6,400 nt of DNA. It comes from Tannerella sp. Lineage in GTDB: Bacteria > Bacteroidota > Bacteroidia > Bacteroidales > Tannerellaceae. The position numbers were made by a program, and so were the translations under genes. The notes beneath the pieces were generated by a model. That model ran no database searches and was not told the DNA's origin. It saw nothing but the letters and a program-made list of their open reading frames with translations. Location of the stretch: contig JAISEZ010000289.1 of assembly GCA_031263835.1 (NCBI GenBank), positions 1-6,400 of the forward strand, given 5' to 3'. Below, piece by piece: positions 1-6,331 of the stretch. Position 1 is the stretch's first letter. Each line of letters opens with the position of its first letter.

Positions 1-536
1 TACTTCAGGGTGGGGTCGACGACGGTCAGCGCACCCAGCCCGTCCCACAGGTTGTCCAGAATGAAAATCCCCTGTGAACAGCCGCGCGTCGCCTGGTAGT
101 CGAGCGTGACGAACGAACGGCCCAGTTCCACGGTGTAGGGCAGGTAGTCCCGGAGGAAAACGTCCGAGAAGTTGAACAGGTGCGACGTTGCCAGCAGCGG
201 TTTCCCGTCGCTGTCGAACTGCACGTCCGAGCCGCAGAGGAAGCGGTAGCCGCCCAGAATCTGCTCGTCGCGCGGGTCCCAGACAATCAGTTGCCGGTAG
301 GCGTTCTCCATCGTGTCGAAGCGGTCTATGTCCGCCTCCAGCCCCGTACCGCCGCCGTAGTAGCGGAAGGCGATTTCGCGGAGGCGTCCGATTTCCAGCA
401 TGGTCTGCGGTGCGTCCTGCGAGGTGACGATATAGATTTCGTTATCGGACTTGTTCGTCCGCCTGAGCCTCTTTTCCGGAGTCAGCTCCCGCTTCAGGGC
501 AGCCTTCTCCACGGGCCGGATAATTTCTTGCATCAT
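1..536 (-). CDS. glsB: GlsB-like GNAT N-acyltransferase (3' end missing)
   Basis: The first 178 codons of a gene that runs off the left edge. The translation starts MMQEIIRPVEKAALKREL and belongs to the acetyltransferase/hemolysin-like GNAT fold (OlsB-like). Visible family signatures are GGYRF at residues 95-99 and ELGRSFV at 137-143, the conserved strand with the acidic-Leu-Gly-Arg core. In Bacteroides, GlsB transfers a 3-hydroxyacyl chain to the amino group of glycine, giving the N-acyl precursor of glycine and serine-glycine lipids at the membrane. The ATG at 536 lies two bases after the stop of the O-acyltransferase, so the two are surely co-transcribed and perhaps translationally coupled. 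A second ATG directly follows (533), so the exact start is uncertain by one codon. The alternative is an N-acyltransferase for another amino acid such as ornithine; the glsA-like neighbour favours glycine lipid synthesis. The glycine assignment is inference from family and pairing. Confidence 0.8.
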   Translation of the reverse strand, partial: MMQEIIRPVEKAALKRELTPEKRLRRTNKSDNEIYIVTSQDAPQTMLEIGRLREIAFRYYGGGTGLEADIDRFDTMENAYRQLIVWDPRDEQILGGYRFLCGSDVQFDSDGKPLLATSHLFNFSDVFLRDYLPYTVELGRSFVTLDYQATRGCSQGIFILDNLWDGLGALTVVDPTLK

Positions 537-538
537 AG

Positions 539-1372
539 TTATTTGTTTGTACTTAACTGATATACTTTTTCCTTCACCCATTCCGCCCATTCGCTCCACC
601 GTTTCGCGCGGTCGAACGTTTGCCACGGAATCGGTTCGCCTATGCGGATGCGGAATGACTGATGTTTGCTTTTGAACATTTCGTCCGGCAAATATAGCAT
701 TTCGATGTTCATTTTCATGCCCGAACGTTTGCGAATATTCGCCAGACGGTAAAAAAAGCCGGAATTGCGTCCTTCGAAATGGACGGGAACAATGTCGCGC
801 TGACAGGCTACCGCTTTCTGAATAAAGGATTTCTTCCATTCCGGGTCGCGTATCTGCCCTTTCTGCCTGCGGGAACACAGCCCGGCCGGAAAGGTGAGGA
901 TTTGACGGTCGGAACGGTAGGCGGCCTCCATCCGTAGCGCCGCGTCCCTGCTCTGTGCGCCGTGCTTGTTAATCGGGATGAAAATGGACTGCAGATTGGG
1001 GACGAACAGCAGCAGGTCATTGACCAGGTAATAGATGTTCGAGCCGTACCGCTCGCCCAGGAGCGCGGCCAGGCAGATGCCGTCCAGTCCTCCCAGGGGA
1101 TGGTTGGAGGCAAAGATATACGCCCGGTCGCCGGGGGGCAGATGTTCCTCGCCCGACAGTTCCAGCCGGATGTCAAACTCCCGCACCAGCGCCTGCATGA
1201 ATGCCACGCCGTCCAGCTGCCGGTAGCGTTCCACGATGCTGTTCAGTTCGTCTTCGTGCACCAGCCGGCAAAGCCTGTTCACCACAAACGCCGGTATCCA
1301 TTTGGCCGCATTCGGCGCCTTCTGCCGCAATACCGTCCGGACATCAATTAGCCGTTCTTTTTCCGTCATCAT
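539..1372 (-). CDS. glsA: GlsA-like PlsC-family O-acyltransferase
   Basis: A 277-residue protein of the PlsC/lysophospholipid acyltransferase superfamily. The catalytic block reads NHPLGGLDG, with His91 and Asp97; the spacing is HX5D rather than the textbook HX4D, as in Bacteroidetes members with the HPLGGLD block. FPAG at 161-164 and VPVHFEG at 195-201 fit the later acyltransferase blocks. No signal peptide is evident; it should act on the cytoplasmic face of the membrane. Paired with the downstream GNAT gene, the likely job is O-acylation of the N-(3-hydroxyacyl) amino acid, as GlsA does in Bacteroides glycine lipid synthesis. I chose the ATG at 1372 because it sits about 18 bases downstream of a good TAnnTTTG element; an in-frame ATG at 1435 lies upstream of that element and would add a lysine-rich hydrophobic stretch. 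A second ATG at 1369 is possible. The acyltransferase family is certain, the substrate is inferred. Confidence 0.8.
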   Translation of the reverse strand: MMTEKERLIDVRTVLRQKAPNAAKWIPAFVVNRLCRLVHEDELNSIVERYRQLDGVAFMQALVREFDIRLELSGEEHLPPGDRAYIFASNHPLGGLDGICLAALLGERYGSNIYYLVNDLLLFVPNLQSIFIPINKHGAQSRDAALRMEAAYRSDRQILTFPAGLCSRRQKGQIRDPEWKKSFIQKAVACQRDIVPVHFEGRNSGFFYRLANIRKRSGMKMNIEMLYLPDEMFKSKHQSFRIRIGEPIPWQTFDRAKRWSEWAEWVKEKVYQLSTNK

Positions 1373-1389
1373 TTGATTCTTGTCGGCTG

Positions 1390-1397
1390 CAAAGATA
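1390..1397 (-). promoter_or_regulatory. Candidate -7 promoter element for the gls-like pair
   Basis: Read on the minus strand this is TATCTTTG, an exact match to the Bacteroidetes sigma-70-type -7 consensus TAnnTTTG. It lies 17 bases before the chosen ATG at 1372, implying a leader of roughly a dozen bases. A good -33 TTG at the usual 19-21 base distance is not seen; the nearest TTG (plus-strand CAA at 1411-1413) is only 13 bases away, so the call rests on the -7 match and position. Confidence 0.55.
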
Positions 1398-1444
1398 AAC
1401 GAAAGAAAAACAACTGTGATTTTTTTCCCTCTCATTTTTTTTCG

Positions 1445-1452
1445 TACTTTTG
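1445..1452 (+). promoter_or_regulatory. Candidate -7 promoter element for the lipid operon
   Basis: TACTTTTG matches the Bacteroidetes -7 consensus TAnnTTTG exactly. A run of T (about 1420-1426) lies 18 bases upstream in the region expected for the -33 element, although no clear TTG is present. Transcription would begin near 1459 and give a leader of about 55 bases before the reductase start at 1513. It drives the five closely spaced plus-strand genes and lies back to back with the minus-strand element at 1390-1397. Confidence 0.6.
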
Positions 1453-1469
1453 CGCAATTATAAAATAAC

Positions 1470-1494
1470 GCCCTGTCTCCATGCGGGAAAGGGC
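1470..1494 (+). other. Small inverted repeat in the operon leader
   Basis: GCCCT at 1470-1474 and AGGGC at 1490-1494 are complementary and enclose 15 bases in which TCC and GGA could add three more pairs. The repeat falls inside the predicted 5' leader of the lipid operon, about 20 bases before the start codon. There is no following T-run, so it is not an obvious attenuator. It matches no riboswitch that I recognise, and a stem of this size can arise by chance. Confidence 0.3.
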
Positions 1495-1512
1495 TCTCAA
1501 AAACAACTTTTT

Positions 1513-2241
1513 ATGAGATATGCGTTAGTGACGGGAGGGTCTCGCGGTATTGGGCGGGCAGTTTGTCTGGAGTTGGCAGCCGGAGGTTTTCCAGTCCTCA
1601 TCAATTATGTTTCGAACAGGGACGCGGCTTTGGAAACCAAACGGCTGATAGAGGAAAAGGGAGGAACGGCCGAGCTGCTGCCGTTCCATGTAGCCGACGT
1701 CGCGTCGGTCGACAAGGCCCTGGACGAATGGCACGAGCAGCATCCGGACGACTATGTCGCGGCGCTGATTAACAACGCCGGCATCCGGCAGGACGCCATG
1801 ATGATTTTCATGCAGGATTCCCAGTGGCACGACGTGCTTAATATCAGCCTGAACGGTTTTTTCTATGTGACGCGCAGGATACTGAAAGGCATGTTGATGA
1901 AGCGCGACGGACGGATTGTCAATGTCGTTTCCCTCTCCGGGCTGAAAGGACTGCCCGGCCAGACGAACTATTCGGCAGCCAAGGCGGCCATGATTGGCGC
2001 AACCAAAGCGCTCGCGCAGGAAGTGGCGGCGCGCAGGGTGACCGTCAACGCCGTCGCGCCCGGATTCATCGCCACGGACATGACCAAAGACCTGGACGAA
2101 GCGGCGCTCCGGACGAACATCCCGCTGGGACGCTTCGGACAGCCCGAAGAAGTCGCCGCGCTGGTCGGTTTCCTGGCCTCCGACCGCGCCGCCTACATCA
2201 CCGGTGAAATCGTTTCCATCAACGGCGGCATTTATTCCTGA
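1513..2241 (+). CDS. fabG: FabG-type 3-oxoacyl-ACP reductase (SDR family)
   Basis: A 242-residue short-chain dehydrogenase/reductase, the normal length for FabG. The nucleotide-binding motif TGGSRGIG is at residues 7-14, NNAG at 87-90, and the catalytic tetrad appears complete: Asn110, Ser140, Tyr153 and Lys157 (YSAAK). The C-terminal SINGG is also typical. It should reduce the 3-oxo group of an ACP-bound acyl chain to 3-hydroxy with NADPH, in the cytoplasm. It is the first gene of the operon, with the ketosynthase six bases downstream, which points to a dedicated ketoreductase rather than the housekeeping copy. The start is the ATG at 1513; an in-frame TTG at 1450 is rejected because it lies inside the predicted -7 promoter element. 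The gene symbol denotes the family and not the primary fatty-acid copy; similar reductases occur in aryl polyene and flexirubin clusters. Confidence 0.93.
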   Translation: MRYALVTGGSRGIGRAVCLELAAGGFPVLINYVSNRDAALETKRLIEEKGGTAELLPFHVADVASVDKALDEWHEQHPDDYVAALINNAGIRQDAMMIFMQDSQWHDVLNISLNGFFYVTRRILKGMLMKRDGRIVNVVSLSGLKGLPGQTNYSAAKAAMIGATKALAQEVAARRVTVNAVAPGFIATDMTKDLDEAALRTNIPLGRFGQPEEVAALVGFLASDRAAYITGEIVSINGGIYS

Positions 2242-2247
2242 CAGCGA

Positions 2248-3474
2248 ATGAAGCGAAGAGTCGTAATTACCGGCATGGGAATCTATTCCTGCATCGGGAA
2301 AAGTCTTGACGAAGTGACGGCCTCCCTGTATGCGGGGAAGTCGGGCATCGGCACCGACCCGGCGCGCAGGGCGTACGGTTACCGTTCCAGCCTGACGGGC
2401 CTTGTCCCGCGTCCCGCACTGAAGGGGATGCTCGACCGCAGGCTGCGCATGTCTCTCCCCGAACAGGGCGAATATGCCTGCATGGCCGCACGCGAAACGC
2501 TGGCCATGGCCGGCTTCGACCCGGACAGTCCGGCAGGATGCGACGCGGGCATCATCTTCGGCAACGACTCATCGACGCAGGCCGTCGTCGAAACCCACGA
2601 AATCATGCGCGACCGGAAAGACTCCATGCTGATTGGCTCGGGCGGCATCTTCCGCTCCATGACCTCCACCGTCTCCATGAACCTGTCCGCGATATTCGGG
2701 CTGCGCGGCGTCAACATGACCGTCAGCGCGGCCTGCGCCAGCAGCGCCCATGCCATCGGCCTGGGCTACATGTTCATCCGGGACGGCATGCAGAACCGGA
2801 TGCTGTGCGGCGGCGCGCAGGAAACGAACGTCTATTCGATGGCCAGCTTCGACGGCCTCGGCGCGTTCTCCATGCGGATGGACGAGCCGGCCGGGGCTTC
2901 GCGTCCGTTCGACGCCGGGCGGGACGGACTGGTGCCGAGCGGCGGCGCGGCCAGCCTGCTGCTGGAAGACGCCGAATCGGCGCGGAAACGGGGTGCAGCC
3001 GTTTACGGCGAAGTACTGGGCTACGGCTTTTCGTCCAACGGAAGGTCTGTTTCGCAGGCCAGCGAGGAGGGCGCCCGCAAGGCCATGGAATGTGCCCTGG
3101 CCGACGCCGCGCTGCAGGCCCGTGAAATCGACTACGTCAACGCCCATGCCACTTCGACGCCTCAGGGCGACCGCTGCGAGGCGCTGGCGCTGGACGGGCT
3201 GTTCGGCGCGTGGAAGACGCCCGTCAGTTCGACCAAGTCCATGACCGGCCACGAATGCTGGATGGCCGGCGCGAGCGAAGCCGTGTATTCGCTGCTGATG
3301 ATGAACAGCGGCTTCATCGCTCCCAACCTCAATCTCGAAACGCCCGACGAAGCCGCCCGGAACCTGTACATCGTGTCGCGGACGACGGAGCGGCGGGTGG
3401 ACCGGTTTCTGTCCAACTCATTCGGCTTCGGAGGCACCAACTGCACATTAATTATAGGAAAACAGAATCAATAG
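2248..3474 (+). CDS. FabF/FabB-type beta-ketoacyl-ACP synthase
   Basis: A 408-residue condensing enzyme of the type II KAS I/II family, full length. Active-site residues are all visible: nucleophile Cys163 in SAACASSAH, His300 in NAHATSTPQGD, Lys330 in SSTKS and His335 in TGHECWMAGASEA. The glycine-rich FGFGGTN near the C terminus (392-398) is intact. It should catalyse decarboxylative condensation of malonyl-ACP with an acyl primer, extending the chain by two carbons. Cys163 makes this an active synthase and not a chain-length-factor subunit, and no second ketosynthase-like gene follows. The sequence is clearly ketosynthase but resembles the divergent enzymes of specialised lipid or aryl polyene-like clusters more than housekeeping FabF; that judgement is by eye. 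It is followed 17 bases later by its probable carrier protein. Confidence 0.93.
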   Translation: MKRRVVITGMGIYSCIGKSLDEVTASLYAGKSGIGTDPARRAYGYRSSLTGLVPRPALKGMLDRRLRMSLPEQGEYACMAARETLAMAGFDPDSPAGCDAGIIFGNDSSTQAVVETHEIMRDRKDSMLIGSGGIFRSMTSTVSMNLSAIFGLRGVNMTVSAACASSAHAIGLGYMFIRDGMQNRMLCGGAQETNVYSMASFDGLGAFSMRMDEPAGASRPFDAGRDGLVPSGGAASLLLEDAESARKRGAAVYGEVLGYGFSSNGRSVSQASEEGARKAMECALADAALQAREIDYVNAHATSTPQGDRCEALALDGLFGAWKTPVSSTKSMTGHECWMAGASEAVYSLLMMNSGFIAPNLNLETPDEAARNLYIVSRTTERRVDRFLSNSFGFGGTNCTLIIGKQNQ

Positions 3475-3491
3475 AAAACTCAACAGACCGT

Positions 3492-3737
3492 ATGGAAAGA
3501 AAAGAAATTGAAATGCTCACCCGGGATTTTCTCATCGAGGAGATGGAAATCGAAGCGGAGCTCCTCACCGGCGGGGCGAAACTGAAAGAAGACCTTGGAC
3601 TGGACAGTCTGGACTTCGTGGACATTGTCGTGATTGTGGAAGAACGCTTCGGATTCAAGATTAAGCCGGAAGAAATGGCGAGGGTCACCACCGTCAATGA
3701 CTTTTACGGCTACATCGACTCAAAAGTGAACGGCTGA
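3492..3737 (+). CDS. Acyl carrier protein
   Basis: An 81-residue acidic acyl carrier protein. The phosphopantetheine site is the motif LGLDSLDFVD with Ser39 as the attachment residue, followed by the helix II pattern VDIVVIVEERFGFKI typical of the family. It would carry the growing acyl chain between the upstream ketosynthase and reductase and the downstream acyltransferase. The start ATG at 3492 gives a standard-length protein; the ATG at 3513 (Met8) would shorten helix I. No strong Shine-Dalgarno sequence precedes it, as is common in Bacteroidetes. Its position inside the operon, six bases before the acyltransferase gene, suggests that it is a dedicated carrier separate from primary fatty-acid ACP. 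Confidence 0.95.
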   Translation: MERKEIEMLTRDFLIEEMEIEAELLTGGAKLKEDLGLDSLDFVDIVVIVEERFGFKIKPEEMARVTTVNDFYGYIDSKVNG

Positions 3738-3743
3738 GGCGCG

Positions 3744-4634
3744 ATGGTGAAAAAGGAAAAGGAATGGAAGGGAGTGACCGGAGGACACGCGCTGGGACAG
3801 AAGGCGCTGAAGATTATGTTTTCGCTGGTTGACGTCCGTGTCGGATACGTGCTGCTGGCGTTCGTCATTCCGTTCTACATGCTTTTCGCCCGGAAAGGAT
3901 ACCGGGCCATTTACCGCTATTTCCGGGAGCGTCACGGCTATCCGCCCCTGAAATCCTTTCGGAAAACCTACCGGAATCATTACCTGTTCGGACAGATGCT
4001 GCTTGACCGTTTTGCCGTCTATGCCGGGCGGCGGGACGCCTTCGAGGTCGAAAACCCCGACAATCCGCTTTTCCTGCGGATGCTCGACGACCCGCGCGGC
4101 TGCATCCTTGCCGGGGCGCACGTCGGGAATCCGGAGCTTTGCGGCTACCTGCTGAAACAGCAGAAGAAGCGCATCAACGGCCTGGTCTTCGGCGGCGAGG
4201 CGCGGGAGGTGCAGAAAAACCGCACGGAGACGCTGGGCAGCAACAATGTTCGCCTGATTCCGGTGACGGACGACCTGTCGCACGTCTTCCTAATCAGCGA
4301 CGCGCTGGCGAACGGCGAAATCGTGAGCATGCCCTGCGACCGGACGTTCGGAAGCGCGAAAAGCGTGACCTGCGACTTCCTGTCGGGCACGGCCGGTTTC
4401 CCCGTCGGCGCCTTTGCGCTTGCCGTGCAGTTCCGGGCGCCCGTGCTGGCGCTCTTCGCCCTGAAAGTCTCGACCCTGCGCTACCGGATTCACCTGGTCT
4501 CCATCCCCGTGCCGGACGGCGGCTCGAAACGGGAACGCATCGACGGAATGACGCGCCGTTTCGCCCGCGAACTGGAGTGCATCGTGAAGAAATATCCCGA
4601 ACAGTGGTTCAACTTCTATCCTTTCTGGGACTGA
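3744..4634 (+). CDS. LpxL/HtrB-family membrane acyltransferase
   Basis: A 296-residue protein of the LpxL/HtrB lipid A acyltransferase family. It has a hydrophobic anchor at about residues 31-48 near the N terminus, the catalytic HX4E motif as HVGNPE (His126, Glu131), an SMPCDR segment at 195-200, and the C-terminal aromatic block EQWFNFYPFW. Family members move an acyl chain from ACP to a lipid or glycolipid acceptor at the inner face of the cytoplasmic membrane. Coming directly after the ACP gene, it most likely unloads the operon's own acyl product onto a membrane acceptor. No other lipid A genes are nearby, and related acyltransferases are standard in aryl polyene and flexirubin-type clusters, so a specialised acceptor is more likely than lipid A itself. 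The acceptor cannot be read from the sequence. Confidence 0.88.
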   Translation: MVKKEKEWKGVTGGHALGQKALKIMFSLVDVRVGYVLLAFVIPFYMLFARKGYRAIYRYFRERHGYPPLKSFRKTYRNHYLFGQMLLDRFAVYAGRRDAFEVENPDNPLFLRMLDDPRGCILAGAHVGNPELCGYLLKQQKKRINGLVFGGEAREVQKNRTETLGSNNVRLIPVTDDLSHVFLISDALANGEIVSMPCDRTFGSAKSVTCDFLSGTAGFPVGAFALAVQFRAPVLALFALKVSTLRYRIHLVSIPVPDGGSKRERIDGMTRRFARELECIVKKYPEQWFNFYPFWD

Positions 4635-4637
4635 CAC

Positions 4638-4642
4638 GGAGG
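4638..4642 (+). promoter_or_regulatory. GGAGG ribosome-binding site before the radical SAM gene
   Basis: GGAGG lies four bases before the ATG at 4647, in the 12-base gap after the acyltransferase stop. It is a near-ideal Shine-Dalgarno sequence. Bacteroidetes genes usually lack these, and the earlier genes of this operon show none as good. The spacing is slightly short, and GC-rich sequence can produce it by chance. Confidence 0.4.
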
Positions 4643-4646
4643 CGTC

Positions 4647-6029
4647 ATGAAGAAGTGCATCGCGCTGGTTTCGGCCAACAGGCACCGGATACCCTATCCG
4701 GTCTATCCGCTGGGCATCTCCTACCTGACCAGCTACCTCTCCGCACACCTCCCCGACTGCGAAATCAGGGTCTTCGACTTCAACCTGGGGAATGACGGCG
4801 ACTTCGCCGCCTTCCTGCAGCGTCACCCGTTCGACCTGGTCGGCATTTCGCTGCGCAACTTCGACGACTCGACCCGTGCCTGTCGCGACAACCTCTTCAT
4901 CGCCCACTACCGCGAAATCATGCGCATCGCCCGCGCCCATACGCAGGCCCCCATCGTCCTCGGCGGCGCCGGCTTCTCCGTCTTCCCGGAACTGATACTG
5001 CACGAGCTGAATCCCGACTACGCCATCCTGGGTGAAGGCGAGGCGGCGCTGACGGAACTGATTGTCGCCCTGTCGGACGGTTCCGACCCGGCGAGAATCG
5101 ACCGGCTGGCATGGCGCGACGCCGGCGGCGCCTTCCGCATCAACACTTTCGGAACGAAACCCCGCGGCGGCGCGAACTACATCTCCAGTCCCGTGCTGCA
5201 CGTCGAGAACGACTGGGCGGAGTATTACTGGAACGAGAGCGGGATGCTGAACATCCAGACCAAACGCGGCTGTCCCTACCGCTGCATCTACTGCAGCTAC
5301 CCCCTGGTCGACGGCCGCCGCGTCCGCACGCTGGACGCGAAAACGGTCGTCGCCAACATCGAAGAGCTTTATTTCGCCAAGGGCATTTCCTACCTCTTCT
5401 TCACCGATTCCATTTTCAACATCCACCGGGAATACAACGAAGAACTGGCGCGGCGTCTGATTGAGAGCCGGGCCGACATCTGCTGGGGGGCGTATTTTGC
5501 GCCGCACAACCTGACGGCCGGCGACCTGAAGCTGTATCAGCAGTCCGGTCTGACGCATGTCGAGTTCGGCACCGACTCGCTTTCGGACAGGCAGCTGGAA
5601 CATTACAACAAGAAATTCCGCTTCTCCGACATCCGCGAACAAAGCATGCACTGCAGCAACCTGGGCATCTTCTACGCTCATTTCCTGATTCTCGGCGGCT
5701 ACGGCGAGACGGACGAAACGCTGGACGAAACGTTCGCACATTCCCGCGAACTGGGTCTGACGGTTTATTTCCCGTACATCGGAATGCGCGTCTATCCCCG
5801 CACGAAGTTGTGCGACATTGCCCTGCGGGAAGGGCTGATTTGCTCGCCCGACGACCTGATTGACCCGGTGTACTACCTGTCGAAGGACATCGACTCCGCG
5901 ACCATCGAACCGCGCGCCAAAGCAACCGGCCAGCGGTGGATATTCACGGACGATGAACCGTCGCCGGTGATGGAGCAACTGCGCCGGCGAGGCAAAAAAG
6001 GCCCGCTGTGGGAATTCCTGCGATACTGA
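4647..6029 (+). CDS. Radical SAM enzyme with N-terminal B12-binding-like domain
   Basis: A 460-residue protein with the usual two-part build of cobalamin-type radical SAM enzymes. Residues 1 to about 145 form a Rossmann-like B12-binding domain, with PLGISYLTSYL near the start, GGAGFS at 106-111 and ILGEGE at 127-132. The canonical DxHxxG ligand motif is not present: the matching place reads DFNLGN at 44-49, with Asn where His is expected. The radical SAM core follows, with the [4Fe-4S] cluster ligands Cys209, Cys213 and Cys216 in GCPYRCIYC (CX3CX2C). The segment VGISLRNFDDST at 65-76 resembles the SLRN region that I recall from B12-binding radical SAM proteins of lipid clusters, including ladderane-like ones; this is memory and not a search. 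It is the last gene of the operon, so a role in modifying the acyl product (C-methylation, cyclisation, or another C-C bond step) is plausible. The reaction is unknown. Confidence 0.9.
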   Translation: MKKCIALVSANRHRIPYPVYPLGISYLTSYLSAHLPDCEIRVFDFNLGNDGDFAAFLQRHPFDLVGISLRNFDDSTRACRDNLFIAHYREIMRIARAHTQAPIVLGGAGFSVFPELILHELNPDYAILGEGEAALTELIVALSDGSDPARIDRLAWRDAGGAFRINTFGTKPRGGANYISSPVLHVENDWAEYYWNESGMLNIQTKRGCPYRCIYCSYPLVDGRRVRTLDAKTVVANIEELYFAKGISYLFFTDSIFNIHREYNEELARRLIESRADICWGAYFAPHNLTAGDLKLYQQSGLTHVEFGTDSLSDRQLEHYNKKFRFSDIREQSMHCSNLGIFYAHFLILGGYGETDETLDETFAHSRELGLTVYFPYIGMRVYPRTKLCDIALREGLICSPDDLIDPVYYLSKDIDSATIEPRAKATGQRWIFTDDEPSPVMEQLRRRGKKGPLWEFLRY

Positions 6030-6033
6030 AGCA

Positions 6034-6061
6034 ATGGTTAACGGTTAATGGTTAACGGTTA
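6034..6061 (+). repeat. 14-bp exact tandem repeat, two copies
   Basis: ATGGTTAACGGTTA occurs twice head to tail (6034-6047 and 6048-6061), followed by ATG, the beginning of a third copy. Each unit contains GTTAAC, itself a palindrome. The repeat begins five bases after the stop of the radical SAM gene. No terminator hairpin with a T-run is seen between the stop codon and 6090. Confidence 0.9.
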
Positions 6062-6090
6062 ATGATTCATGCGAATCAGTAGTCGGTAGT

Positions 6091-6299
6091 TATACTGTGC
6101 ACGGGGTGGTTTTATGCATTCCCCGTCAGGGGAACTATATCAATAGAAAAACGTATGCCGCTCATCTGTTATCCCCGTAGGGGATTCATAAACAGGAAAT
6201 GAATGCCCTACGGGCAATAAAGCGGGCTTGCCGGTCTTCTTCTCTATTGATATAAATGCCCTGACGGGCAATGCACAAAATCGAACCGCGTGCAGTATA
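6091..6299. repeat. Nested inverted-repeat element of about 209 bp
   Basis: The two ends mirror each other without gaps around a centre near 6195. TATACTG at 6091-6097 faces CAGTATA at 6293-6299; TTTTATGCATT around 6110-6120 faces AATGCACAAAA at 6270-6280 with one mismatch; TATATCAATAGA at 6136-6147 faces its exact complement at 6243-6254. Inside lies a second pair, ATTCAT at 6184-6189 with ATGAAT at 6199-6204, shifted by two bases. Four short GC hairpins are embedded: 6119-6134, 6171-6185, 6204-6216 and 6257-6270. No open reading frame of note is present. It resembles a palindromic intergenic repeat or a degenerate non-coding mobile element (MITE-like); no target-site duplication was identified. 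Confidence 0.75.
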
Positions 6300-6331
6300 G
6301 TAACGTGTAAAAATAAAATGGTAAACAGTCT

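Noticed and set aside
1373..1435. An upstream ATG that would add 21 residues to the O-acyltransferase
   Set aside because: It lies upstream of the TATCTTTG promoter element, and the added residues are not part of the family's usual N terminus.
1450..1512. A TTG start that would add 21 residues to the reductase
   Set aside because: The TTG is inside the predicted -7 element, and FabG proteins normally begin a few residues before the TGxxxGIG motif, as the ATG at 1513 gives.
2569..3252. A 227-codon minus-strand frame inside the ketosynthase gene
   Set aside because: It is the shadow of a well-supported ketosynthase; the translation is Arg/Ala/Gly-rich with no domain signature.
4290..5978. A 562-codon open frame on the minus strand across the acyltransferase and radical SAM genes
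   Set aside because: It lies antisense to two genes with clear catalytic motifs, its translation shows no recognisable domain, and long antisense frames are common opposite GC-rich genes.
1513..6029. A complete aryl polyene or flexirubin cluster
   Set aside because: No chain-length factor, dehydratase, aromatic acid ligase, ammonia-lyase or exporter is visible, and a B12-type radical SAM gene is not a usual member.
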